Below, one piece after another: positions 42,701 to 51,081 of a stretch of 64,000 bases of DNA. The DNA is from Bdellovibrionales bacterium. Its GTDB lineage: Bacteria > Bdellovibrionota > UBA1018. Under the pieces are notes generated by a model, which worked only from the letters and a program-made list of their open reading frames with translations, was not told the DNA's origin and did no database searches. The number at the start of each line of letters is the position of its first letter. The stretch's first letter is position 1. A program made the translations under genes and the position numbers. The DNA lies in assembly GCA_016786465.1 (NCBI GenBank), contig JAEUWC010000002.1, positions 124,001 to 188,000 on the forward strand, given 5' to 3'.

Positions 42701-43780
42701 CTATTTCAGGATTGCCTGAATAAACGCCTTCTTGCCCATCGGCTTCGAGATGTTTTCGCAAAGCGTTCCTGCTTGATCCAGCTGAGCAACACGAAGACTG
42801 ATTTCGTCCATGGTCAATTCGCGGACTTTTTCAGCCGGAAGTTTCTTCTGGGCTTCTTCCAAGATGTCCGCAGTCAGGCGGATCATGCTTTTCAGTCTCC
42901 ACTTCAACTTGGCGTCTTTCTGGTCCACCATCGCGGCCCAGGTCAAAGCGTCGTATACCGGATGGCTTCCGTCGATCTGGCTGGTGATATCAAAAAGGCA
43001 TTCGGCGTATGCAATCCGCTTTCGTTCCGCCATGTCGGTTGGGCGCATGTCTTTTAGGTTGTAGTATTTCTGAAAAATATTGGATTCCACATAGGCCATG
43101 TCGCCTTTGCGTAAGCCCTGTTTCTTAAAGCTTTTTTGGCAGGCTTTGACCTTTTTCGATTCAAACCCTGCTAATGCGGCCGAATAAACCAGCATCGAAG
43201 TGACGGTCGCGTCGTCTGACTGACCTAGGCTTGCGTCTTGGCGGACAGTCGCAAAATTCAAAAGGTTCATGGTGTCGAAGTAATTCGTTGCCAAAGGCAG
43301 GCGAACCATCGGCAGTCTTTCGTCATAACCATTTGGGATCTGAACGCCGGCGATGACTTCGCCTTCTTTCCAGTCGGTCACAAAGTCATAACCTTCATAA
43401 CCCAGGCCAACGATTCCGCCGATAACGGCCAAAGCACCCAGTCCAGCGATGCCGCCACCCAGGGTCACGACTGATCCGCCCAAGCCTAGATTTCGATTCA
43501 GGCGTTTGGCTTTTTCAAAATAGCTTTTTGAGCAAGTCGAATGCTTCGAATCATAAAGCGTATCAGTGAAGATCTTCGATGAAGTCAGCTGGCCAGGCTT
43601 ATAAGGAGAAGCCTGTACAGGTTCAGAAGCGACTTCTTCGTTTGCGTCAGTTTCTTCATCGCCTTCGTCTTCTTCGATGACGACCTTTTCAGGTTGCGAT
43701 TGCGCAAACACCGGAAGGGTCGTGTTCAGGAAAAATACGAAAGCCATCGCAGGGATCGACGCACGGTAAATCTTTTTCAT
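42701..43780 (-). CDS. Exported protein with hydrophobic Gly-rich segment, function unknown
   Basis: 359 residues with a signal peptide ending VFAQ. An acidic linker follows (EEDEGDEETDANEE), then a lone glycine-rich hydrophobic stretch (about 98-128; GLGGSVVTLGGGIAGLGALAVIGGIVGLG) that could insert into a membrane, and a helical C-terminus with paired cysteines. No family recognised. A sigma-54 element ends 13 bases before the ATG, and the only purine run (AAAGG) is too close to the ATG to act as a normal ribosome site, so the mRNA may be leaderless. Confidence 0.6.
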   Translation of the reverse strand: MKKIYRASIPAMAFVFFLNTTLPVFAQSQPEKVVIEEDEGDEETDANEEVASEPVQASPYKPGQLTSSKIFTDTLYDSKHSTCSKSYFEKAKRLNRNLGLGGSVVTLGGGIAGLGALAVIGGIVGLGYEGYDFVTDWKEGEVIAGVQIPNGYDERLPMVRLPLATNYFDTMNLLNFATVRQDASLGQSDDATVTSMLVYSAALAGFESKKVKACQKSFKKQGLRKGDMAYVESNIFQKYYNLKDMRPTDMAERKRIAYAECLFDITSQIDGSHPVYDALTWAAMVDQKDAKLKWRLKSMIRLTADILEEAQKKLPAEKVRELTMDEISLRVAQLDQAGTLCENISKPMGKKAFIQAILK

Positions 43781-43792
43781 GCCTTTGAATCA

Positions 43793-43807
43793 GCAAGCGT
43801 TATGCCA
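43793..43807 (-). promoter_or_regulatory. Consensus sigma-54 promoter, leaderless geometry
   Basis: On the minus strand this reads TGGCAT-AACGC-TTGCT, matching TGGCAY-N5-TTGCW with GG-N10-GC. Counting from the -12 cytosine puts the transcript start at about 43781, one base before the ATG of the exported protein at 43780. Confidence 0.65.
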
Positions 43808-43881
43808 CGATTCTAGGCTGAAATCGCACTGATGCCAGCTGGCGCAAAAGTACAAAGGGCGGGTGTCTAAACTTTTGACAG

Positions 43882-46533
43882 TTAAATTTTCTTTGAACAA
43901 AGATCCAAAACGGCTTGAAGCGTTTCCGATTTATTGCGAGCGATGAAGACTTCTCGAAGCACGTCAGACGCCATGGATTCGGCAACTTCCAGGTGGCGAG
44001 GTAGGTTCCAGATTTGACAAAGTTCATTCCAAGTTGGGCAGCGCACGCCGTCCAGCTGGTCCATTAGGATTTCGACCAAACGGTTTTGGTGAATGGCCAA
44101 GTGAAGGCTTAGGCCGGATTCAGTCGCAAGCAGGATTCCTGGGCTAGGCAAACGCACTTTTTCAATTCGACCAATCGGAATGTGGGGCGGAAGTTTCCCG
44201 CTCAGTTTCACTTCCGAATGCAGGCTGGCCGGAACGCGTTCCGAAACCGGAAGCACTTCCATCAGATTTTTCCAGCAGATCGAAACGGCCTTGGGGTTTT
44301 TCGGGTCTGGAACACGGATCATTCGCGAAACTTTCTGAATTTGGCCTTCCCAGTGGCTGAGCCACCGCGACGCGCGCGCGAAAAGTGCCGCATGCACTTC
44401 GGCCGAAGCCGAAGCCGTATCCTTCTGAAGTTCGGACAAAAGGCGCGACGGTTCACTGCCCAGGTCTGAACAAATCTTTTCCCACTCGGTCGGAAGGGTT
44501 CCGCCTTGCAGTTCCAAAAGCAAAGTCTTTGGAACCGGTATGAACTTAACCAAGGCTTCCGTCAAAACGGTCCGATCATTCTTTCTTTCGGCCTTGTACT
44601 GCAGCCAGGTTCGAATGGGTGATGAATTCAAATACGCTTGGATCGGCGCAACCCAGCGATGATCGGGAAGAAGAATCTGGATTGAAAAACTTTTAGAAGC
44701 GACTTCGCCGGATCCGATGGTTGTGACCACCCAAGGGTGGGTTTCGGAATGCGACGGCGAAACCAAAATTCCGTGAACGGCAGTGCTGTTGCTGGGGTTC
44801 GATTTCTGAAGTCTTTCGGCATCGGCTGCTGAAAGTTGCTTAATCGTGGCGAAAGACGCCAACGGCTGTGAACGGACGGTCAGTCGATCTAATTCCAACA
44901 GAGTTTCAGGTTCAGCGGCATCTGGCCAATGCGTCATCCAATCGCGCTGGGTCAGATGGCTGGGTAGAACATGGATTTGGGTGTGGGCTTCTCCGTGCGC
45001 AAGATCTGCGGTCTGGGGCTGCACAACACTTTGAAATACCTGGTCCAAGATTCCCGGCAGTTCGATCTGGCTTCGAAGCGATCCTCGTGCAGCGATTCTG
45101 CGCGGCTTATGATTCAATCGATTTTGAAATTCGGTTTCCCGCTTGAAAACATAAACGTACTTCGGAAGTGGGGTTTCTGATCCAGGGCCGGGTAGCACCA
45201 GATTGGAAAGATCGATTTCAGCCAGAAGGCACCCTTTGTCCAAAAAGGCTGAAAGAAGGCTTTGCCCATCTTGTGACTTTAAAGGTTCTTCGCGGATGAA
45301 GAAAAGCAACCCACCTGGACGAAGCTTGCCCAAGCTGACCAAGGTTTGAAACATTCCTAAAGATGCGCCGGGACTTCTTAGGCCTTTCCACTGCGTGATC
45401 GAATCAATCAGCTTTCGAATCGCTGGGTAACGAACGCAGGATTCTTCCAAAACGAAAGCGCCTTCGAAGGCTTCCATTTCAGCAAGTCGCAAAGCCATCG
45501 TGGGTTTGGCAGGTGCCAGTTTAAATTGAAGTTGGTCGCGCTTCAGTTCTTCTAGACCCGTGCCTTGCGCCCAAAGGGGCGGAGCCGAAGGCCCCCACCA
45601 AAGCTGAACCAGTTCCGCAGTCAAAAGGTCGTACGTGTTTTGCTCAAAGCCGCTGGTGGAAAACCCGGTTGGGTTCAGGTGCGTTCCATCGCGCAAAGTC
45701 GGGCAGAAAAAGTGCAACGGCTTTCCAACGGGCGAAGTGGGGACGTCCAGTTTTTCCAGATTCTTCCAAATGGCTTCGAAGAACCGCGAATCGTAACGAA
45801 ATTTCTTTCGTTGGTGAGAATCCTGTCCGTCACCTAAGCTTTGAAGAAACTGGAAAAGAATTCCGGGACCTTCGTCGCCCAGTCGAATTCCTGAAACCAC
45901 TCGCCAAATTTCCTGTTGAAGAGCGGGTTCTGGCGTGTACCAGGAATAAAGATTTCGGCTGGTCAGTTGCCAACCTTCGCGGTCTAACGGAATAAACGGA
46001 CGAAGAGTCGACGAAAGTGTCCAGTTCAGATTCGCCAAATCTTTTTCTTCCGCGATTCGAATCCCGCGATCAGACCACGATTTTAAAAGAATGACCTGGC
46101 CCAAGAAAACTCGCGCGACTTCTTCAAAGTACAGGCGAAGGGCTCGGTTTTCTTTCGGCCCGCGGGGTCCAGTGACCCACTTTTGAATGGCAGATGCTTG
46201 ATTTTCAGAATCTTCAAAATCCGACTGCGCAATTCCCATCAGTTTTCCCAAATGAGCGGCAGTTGCGTCGCGTCGAGACGGGTTCAGCGCCAATAGGCGA
46301 TTGGGGTTGGCTTCCAGTTCTGCTGCGATGCGCCCAGCCAAAGTCGCGATGGTCGTCAGGCGGCTCCAGGAAGAAGTCTGCTGGTTCAAAGAAGTCGGGC
46401 TAGGGGAGTGGCTTTTAGGCCGTTGTGAGGCCGGCTGTGCAAGCCACTGTGAAAGTTCATGAGCGGCTGAAGACTCGTGAATTTCGGTACGTGTCTGTAG
46501 CCAGCGTGCTGGTACGAGTCCACGGTCGTGCAT
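43882..46533 (-). CDS. Large protein resembling a decayed adenine-specific DNA methyltransferase
   Basis: I start at ATG 46533, preceded by GGGGGGGAATC; an ATG at 46617 is in frame. The 883-residue protein has the general order of type I/IIG adenine methyltransferases: a helical N-terminus, YSWYTPEPALQQEIW and QRKKFRYDSRFF where such enzymes have the YTP motif, then KLRPGGLLFFI with LSNLVLPGPGSETPLPKYVYVFKR. Late parts (AYLNSSPIRTWLQYKAERKNDR, then FIPVPK) look like a target-recognition domain. The SAM-binding glycine motif and the catalytic NPPY are not found. So either a catalytically dead relative or a chance likeness; no partner nuclease is present. Confidence 0.35.
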   Translation of the reverse strand: MHDRGLVPARWLQTRTEIHESSAAHELSQWLAQPASQRPKSHSPSPTSLNQQTSSWSRLTTIATLAGRIAAELEANPNRLLALNPSRRDATAAHLGKLMGIAQSDFEDSENQASAIQKWVTGPRGPKENRALRLYFEEVARVFLGQVILLKSWSDRGIRIAEEKDLANLNWTLSSTLRPFIPLDREGWQLTSRNLYSWYTPEPALQQEIWRVVSGIRLGDEGPGILFQFLQSLGDGQDSHQRKKFRYDSRFFEAIWKNLEKLDVPTSPVGKPLHFFCPTLRDGTHLNPTGFSTSGFEQNTYDLLTAELVQLWWGPSAPPLWAQGTGLEELKRDQLQFKLAPAKPTMALRLAEMEAFEGAFVLEESCVRYPAIRKLIDSITQWKGLRSPGASLGMFQTLVSLGKLRPGGLLFFIREEPLKSQDGQSLLSAFLDKGCLLAEIDLSNLVLPGPGSETPLPKYVYVFKRETEFQNRLNHKPRRIAARGSLRSQIELPGILDQVFQSVVQPQTADLAHGEAHTQIHVLPSHLTQRDWMTHWPDAAEPETLLELDRLTVRSQPLASFATIKQLSAADAERLQKSNPSNSTAVHGILVSPSHSETHPWVVTTIGSGEVASKSFSIQILLPDHRWVAPIQAYLNSSPIRTWLQYKAERKNDRTVLTEALVKFIPVPKTLLLELQGGTLPTEWEKICSDLGSEPSRLLSELQKDTASASAEVHAALFARASRWLSHWEGQIQKVSRMIRVPDPKNPKAVSICWKNLMEVLPVSERVPASLHSEVKLSGKLPPHIPIGRIEKVRLPSPGILLATESGLSLHLAIHQNRLVEILMDQLDGVRCPTWNELCQIWNLPRHLEVAESMASDVLREVFIARNKSETLQAVLDLCSKKI

Positions 46534-46671
46534 GATTCCCCCCCGGGATAACTGCATGGATTTTCGGTGTGTGTCAGAAAGTTGACGTTCCCCCGTCGTA
46601 CTTTCCCCCACCGACATTCCGCGATTGAGATGGCGGACGGTCTTCCTAGCAGCGGAGATTGAATCCCGCGA

Positions 46672-46691
46672 GAGAAAAAATCTTTTTTCTC
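46672..46691. repeat. AT-rich 20-base palindrome between divergent genes
   Basis: GAGAAAAAATCTTTTTTCTC has nine-base perfect arms with a TC centre. It lies 49 bases before the ATG of the Ala/Pro-rich protein and 139 bases before the divergent 46533 start. It may be an operator or simply an A/T tract bend. Confidence 0.35.
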
Positions 46692-46739
46692 AACCTAGCG
46701 AACTTATTGACCGAAAGGATGAGTGTTGAGGAGATCGCA

Positions 46740-47669
46740 ATGAGCGCGGATAACAAGAGTGTACCAGCCAAAGCAGCGCCGAAAGCAGCAGCACCTGCTG
46801 CAGCTGTCGATCCACAAGATGAAATTAACGAGATCATGAACGAGATCGAGAGCTTGCAGAAAAGTATGTCGGGTCCGGAAACGGAAATCGAAATGCCAAA
46901 AGCCGCTCCAGTCGCAGCTGCCGCGACTTCGCGCGCCGCTCCGGCCGCAGCGCCAGCTCCGAAAGCCGCTCCAGCTGCGGCAGTAGCCGCACCGGTGGCA
47001 CCCGTTGCTGTCGCCGAAGATCCTTTGGTATCGGAACTCGAAGCGGACCTTGCGGATTTCCGCGGAAGTGGCGACGACGCTTCAATGGAAGAAACCTTGG
47101 GCTCGATGCAAGCCGAGCCGGCAGCGAATAGTATTTTGGACGATGATTTGAAATCGCAGATTGAATCTGAACTTCAGCAAGAACCTCAAAGCGAAGTGGA
47201 TTCGCTTCTGGAAGCCGAAATGGCAGCCGAGACTAGCCGCAATGTTGAAGAAAAAGCGGTCGCTGAAACCAAATTTGATAGCGATGACGAATTGCTCCAG
47301 GAATTGGAAGCCATCACGCCTCCGGTTCCGACGAAGAAAAAGCCAGCTCCTGCGCTTCCTCCGGCGAAAGCCGAAGCTTATGTCGCAGCGCCCGATCATC
47401 TGGCAGACGACTTAGCGGATTTGGCTCCGACTGACACGGCAACTAAAACAATTCGCAGCCCTGCAGAAACTTCGTTTGGTGGCGGTGAAAGCACCGATGG
47501 CACTTTGACCATGAGCGTTGCCGGCAGTATGCAGCTGAAGCTGAAGTACGAATTTGACGGCCAGGAAGTGACTTTGTCTTTCTCGGACGGCGCTTTGAAG
47601 ATTTGCCTGATCGACGGTACTGAATTCAAAGTTCCAGTCGGACGCGCGCGAAATTTGCGAGCCGCCTAG
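46740..47669 (+). CDS. Ala/Pro-rich protein of unknown function
   Basis: Translation starts at ATG 46740 with GGAGA seven bases upstream. The 309 residues contain long runs of Ala and Pro (about 10-30 and 60-100), like flexible periplasmic or cytoplasmic linkers, then acidic helices (about 105-210; many EL, EAEM), and a compact C-terminal domain of about 60 residues (SMQLKLKYEFDGQEV, then TLSFSDGALKICLIDGTEFKVPV) that looks like a small beta-sandwich. No signal peptide or membrane segment is seen. rsmD starts 20 bases downstream. Function unknown. Confidence 0.6.
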   Translation: MSADNKSVPAKAAPKAAAPAAAVDPQDEINEIMNEIESLQKSMSGPETEIEMPKAAPVAAAATSRAAPAAAPAPKAAPAAAVAAPVAPVAVAEDPLVSELEADLADFRGSGDDASMEETLGSMQAEPAANSILDDDLKSQIESELQQEPQSEVDSLLEAEMAAETSRNVEEKAVAETKFDSDDELLQELEAITPPVPTKKKPAPALPPAKAEAYVAAPDHLADDLADLAPTDTATKTIRSPAETSFGGGESTDGTLTMSVAGSMQLKLKYEFDGQEVTLSFSDGALKICLIDGTEFKVPVGRARNLRAA

Positions 47670-47689
47670 TTTCAGACTAGTCTGCGTTC

Positions 47690-48274
47690 ATGCTGAAAAT
47701 CACGGGCGGCGACCTTCGAGGTCGTACGGTCCTGACACCCCCTGACGACAAGACTCGCCCATCTGGCGCAAAAGTCAGACAAGCTTTGTACAATTCCATT
47801 CAAATGCGCACGGCCGACGCGCGTGTTTTGGATCTTTTTGCGGGAAGCGGTGCTCTGGGTTTTGAAGCCCTTTCGCGCGGAGCCAGGCACGTCTGCTTTG
47901 CAGAAAACTGGAAAGTCGCGCTGAAGTGCTTGGATCAGAATATTTCCACATTGAAGGTGAAAGAGCAGGTTCAGGTCATTCGCGAAGACATTCTTAGTCC
48001 TGCTTTTAATAAGAAGCTGGACTTTGAAATCCAGAAGGACGGACTTTTCGATCTGGTCTTGGCCGACCCGCCGTACGCAGACGACTGGGAAATGAAGCTT
48101 TTGAATTTCTTTCCGTGGGAAAAGGTCATGGTGCCCGGAGGCCTTTTTTTCTTGGAATGGGGAGCAGTGAAATCCAAGGTAGAATCTTTGCCCGACCAGA
48201 CCCCTTTCCTTGTCAAAGTCCGCGAGAAAAACTATGGTGATACCTGGTTAACCACCTTCGAAAGAAAATCATGA
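47690..48274 (+). CDS. rsmD: 16S rRNA (guanine-N2)-methyltransferase RsmD
   Basis: This enzyme methylates G966 of 16S rRNA (E. coli numbering) using SAM. The 194 residues show the family start LKITGGDLRGRTV, TRPSGAKVRQALYNSI, the SAM motif LDLFAGSGALGFEALSRGA, and the catalytic LADPPYADDWE. The gene lies directly before coaD with a four-base ATGA overlap, an arrangement conserved in many bacteria. GTTCATG lies at the start, with no strong ribosome site. Confidence 0.93.
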   Translation: MLKITGGDLRGRTVLTPPDDKTRPSGAKVRQALYNSIQMRTADARVLDLFAGSGALGFEALSRGARHVCFAENWKVALKCLDQNISTLKVKEQVQVIREDILSPAFNKKLDFEIQKDGLFDLVLADPPYADDWEMKLLNFFPWEKVMVPGGLFFLEWGAVKSKVESLPDQTPFLVKVREKNYGDTWLTTFERKS

Positions 48275-48810
48275 GAGCCATCTACCCAGGGTCTTTCGAT
48301 CCAGTCACCAACGGCCACCTGGACATTTTGGACAGAAGCCTAAAGCTATTTGACGAAGTGATCATTGTCGTCGCGGGCACTGGGCGCAAAGATCCTCTCT
48401 TTACGCCCGATGAACGGGTTGAACTGATTCGTGAAGTCGTGGCGGATCGCCCGATGGGAGAAAAAGTTCGTGTCGATCGCTGGCAGGGTCTGATCATGGA
48501 TTACGCCAAAAAGAACGAGATTTCAGCCGTGATCCGGGGGCTTCGCGCAGCCAGTGACTTTGAATACGAATTCATGATGGCGTCGATGAACAAGGAAATT
48601 AATCCAGAAGTCGAAACCGTCTTCATGATGACGGGACAGAATCTTTTCTTCGTCAGTTCTTCGATGATCAAAGAACTTCACCGTTACGGGGGCGATATTT
48701 CTCCGTATGTGCCGGCGCAGGTCATTCGTCGACTGAACGATAAAATAGGGGGCGAAAATGAAGGCAGGATCATCCGGGAATCCCACCGCAAACTTAAGCG
48801 GCGGCGCTAG
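48271..48810 (+). CDS. coaD: Phosphopantetheine adenylyltransferase
   Basis: This enzyme joins ATP and 4'-phosphopantetheine to give dephospho-CoA, the fourth step of coenzyme A synthesis. The 179 residues open AIYPGSFDPVTNGHLDIL with the nucleotidyltransferase H-x-G-H, and include GRKDPLFTPDERVELI, VIRGLRAASDFEYE and the late FVSSSMIKELHRYGGD. All catalytic residues look intact. It overlaps rsmD by four bases, and the aminotransferase gene starts inside its last 53 bases. Confidence 0.95.
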   Translation: MRAIYPGSFDPVTNGHLDILDRSLKLFDEVIIVVAGTGRKDPLFTPDERVELIREVVADRPMGEKVRVDRWQGLIMDYAKKNEISAVIRGLRAASDFEYEFMMASMNKEINPEVETVFMMTGQNLFFVSSSMIKELHRYGGDISPYVPAQVIRRLNDKIGGENEGRIIRESHRKLKRRR

Positions 48811-50068
48811 CGCGTTCTTAGCCAAAAGGCTGAACGGCGTTTCTGAAAGTGCGACCTTGAAGCTAAACGCCATGGTTCAGTCCATGAAGGCGCAAGGGAT
48901 CGATGTCGTGAATCTGACCGCGGGCGAACCCGATTTCAATGTGCCTGACGCCGCAAAGGAAGCGATTCAAAAAGCTTTGGCCGAAAACAAATCCAAGTAC
49001 ACTCCGGTGCTGGGCATTCCAGAACTTCGCCAGGCGGTCTTGGAAAAGACGCACAAGCAGCAACCTGAAATTGGTGCGAAGAATCCTTGGAAAGTTGACG
49101 AAGTCTTGGTCACTAACGGCGGAAAACAAGCGCTGTACAACGCCTTCATGGCGCTTTTGAATCCAGGTGAAGAAGTTCTGATTCCAAGCCCGTTTTGGCT
49201 GAGCTACCCGGAAATGGTGAAATTGGCCGAAGGAAAACCGGTCACTGTCGACACCCGGTACGAAGAAGGTTTTAAGCTGAAACCTGAAACCCTTCGTGCG
49301 GCGATTCGTGATTCGGCTTCACGAACAGGTGGGGCAGGACCGAAAGTTCTGGTCTTGAATGGCCCCGGCAATCCAACCGGCGTGGGTTATTCGTTGGATG
49401 AACTTCGCGCGCTAGGAAAAGTGATTTTAGAAATGCGCGATTCGGGTCACGCCAAGAATCTTTGGGTGATTTCGGATGAAATCTACGACCGAATTGTTTT
49501 TGACGGAAAGCCTTTTGTTTCTTTTGGTGCCGCATGTCCCGAACTTCGCGATCAGTTGATCACCGTCAACGGAATGTCAAAATCGGCTGCAATGACGGGA
49601 TGGCGAATTGGGTGGTCCATTGCGCGAAAGGAATTGACCCAAGCGATGATGACCATCCAAGGTCAGTCGACTAGCGGGATTAATTCATTGGCCCAATGGG
49701 CAAGTCTTGCCGCTTTGAAGCTGCCTGAAAGCGTATTCGAACACCAAGTCAAATCCTTCCAAAAGCGCCGCGATCTTACGTTGGAAATCTTGGGAAAAGC
49801 TGACAAAATCAAGGTTGTACGTCCGACTGGCGCCTTCTACGCGTTTGTCGGAATCGGATCCTTCCTGAACGACGGGGAAGATTCGATGGGATTTGCTGAA
49901 AGACTTTTGCAGGAAGCAAAGGTCGCCGTCGTTCCGGGAACTCCGTTTGGAGCCCCCGAGTTTTGTCGACTCAGTTATGCCACGGATGAAGCGTCCCTTG
50001 CCAAGGGATGCGAAAGGTTGGTTGAGTTTTGTCTGAAGCAAGGAGCCAAAAGAAGTTCCAATTCTTGA
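48758..50068 (+). CDS. Class I aspartate/aromatic aminotransferase
   Basis: This 436-residue PLP enzyme resembles bacterial subgroup 1b aspartate aminotransferases. It has LTAGEPDFNVPDA, the SKYTPVLGIPELRQAV stretch, NGGKQALYNAFMALLNPGEEV, NGPGNPTGVG, SDEIYDRIVF and the PLP lysine in NGMSKSAAMTGWRIGW. It should swap amino groups between aspartate and 2-oxoglutarate. The start GGGGGCGAAAATG is preceded by a good purine run and lies inside coaD. The end overlaps the next lipoprotein gene by 40 bases. The first 30 residues (KAGSSGNPTANLSGGASAF) are longer than usual. Confidence 0.9.
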   Translation: MKAGSSGNPTANLSGGASAFLAKRLNGVSESATLKLNAMVQSMKAQGIDVVNLTAGEPDFNVPDAAKEAIQKALAENKSKYTPVLGIPELRQAVLEKTHKQQPEIGAKNPWKVDEVLVTNGGKQALYNAFMALLNPGEEVLIPSPFWLSYPEMVKLAEGKPVTVDTRYEEGFKLKPETLRAAIRDSASRTGGAGPKVLVLNGPGNPTGVGYSLDELRALGKVILEMRDSGHAKNLWVISDEIYDRIVFDGKPFVSFGAACPELRDQLITVNGMSKSAAMTGWRIGWSIARKELTQAMMTIQGQSTSGINSLAQWASLAALKLPESVFEHQVKSFQKRRDLTLEILGKADKIKVVRPTGAFYAFVGIGSFLNDGEDSMGFAERLLQEAKVAVVPGTPFGAPEFCRLSYATDEASLAKGCERLVEFCLKQGAKRSSNS

Positions 50069-51081
50069 TCACCGCGATCGCGGGGCTGGTTGGCCTTGCG
50101 GGTTGCGCGATTCCTGGCAACGACATCGGAACAGAACTAGGACGCCAGAACATTCTGGAATCCACGCACAAAGCGCTGACCAACGGTGAATGTGCTCTCG
50201 CCATCAATCTGATCGAACCGCTTTACAATTCCGTGCATTCAAACGACGCCGTTCGAATGGCTTACGCGGCTGCGCATGGCTGCAACGCCGGCATTAATTT
50301 TTTCCAGCTTTTGGATGTTTTCGTTGCGACGCCGCCCGTAGGAACTGCGTTCTGGACCACGATGGCTGAAAACTTCTACCACACGGATCTGAATTTCTTG
50401 GATCAACGTGTCGAATCCACCCGGCGCGCCACTTACGCACTTTTTTCAGTCATCGGGTACGGGATCGTCGTGCCTTTAGCCAATCAGGTGAATTGGTCCA
50501 GCTTCAATCCAGGTTCTTTGCTTGCGGTGGATCGTTCACCGGATTCGAATCTGTACAACGTGCTGATCAGCGCTGCGCGGATTGGCGCACTTCAGAATCG
50601 GTATTCAGCACCCGATACCACGACGTGGAACAAGACCCAAGTCGTTGGCTATACCGTTGGAAACCCCAACGGTTGGCAAGACGCGACTTTGACAGCGGAT
50701 CACGGTTGCCAGTTTGCTTCGGCGTTTCTGAATTTCATCGATAGCGTGGATCAGATCGCTGTGAACCCAGGCGGATCTTCGGGCGCGGCGATCGCAACAG
50801 TGACTGCCGCGATCAAGCCGGTCATCGGCGAAGCTTGCAACTATGGTTGTCAGGGAAATGCGGCAGGTGTGATCGGAAGCGCGCCGCCAGAAGTGATCGA
50901 TTTTTCAGGAACAGGGTGTGCGTTTGCCGACAATATCTGTGCGGGTACCGCTTCAGTGCCGTGCCCACAAGCGCTTCGTGATGCGACGGCATGTACGGGG
51001 CTGGTGACGGACCGAAATTCCTGTGCCGCTGCCGGGATTGCACGGTTTGTGAACATGCACACGACCCTGGGGTGGCCGTGA
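50029..51081 (+). CDS. Exported lipoprotein of unknown function
   Basis: 350 residues starting at TTG 50029, inside the aminotransferase gene; AAAGG lies 11 bases before. The leader has two lysines and a hydrophobic core ending in the lipobox LAGC (Cys26). The mature part begins with TPR-like helices (ILESTHKALTNGECALAINLIEPLYNS, then AVRMAYAAAHGCNAGINFF) and later strand-like regions with about 13 cysteines, probably in disulfides. No family recognised. Its end overlaps the downstream barrel gene start by four bases, so both share one transcript with the aminotransferase. Confidence 0.62.
   Translation: MSEARSQKKFQFLITAIAGLVGLAGCAIPGNDIGTELGRQNILESTHKALTNGECALAINLIEPLYNSVHSNDAVRMAYAAAHGCNAGINFFQLLDVFVATPPVGTAFWTTMAENFYHTDLNFLDQRVESTRRATYALFSVIGYGIVVPLANQVNWSSFNPGSLLAVDRSPDSNLYNVLISAARIGALQNRYSAPDTTTWNKTQVVGYTVGNPNGWQDATLTADHGCQFASAFLNFIDSVDQIAVNPGGSSGAAIATVTAAIKPVIGEACNYGCQGNAAGVIGSAPPEVIDFSGTGCAFADNICAGTASVPCPQALRDATACTGLVTDRNSCAAAGIARFVNMHTTLGWP

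Noticed and set aside
43833-43842. GCCAGCTGGC palindrome upstream of the exported protein at 43780
   Set aside because: Ten bases only and not clearly placed relative to the sigma-54 element; likely chance.
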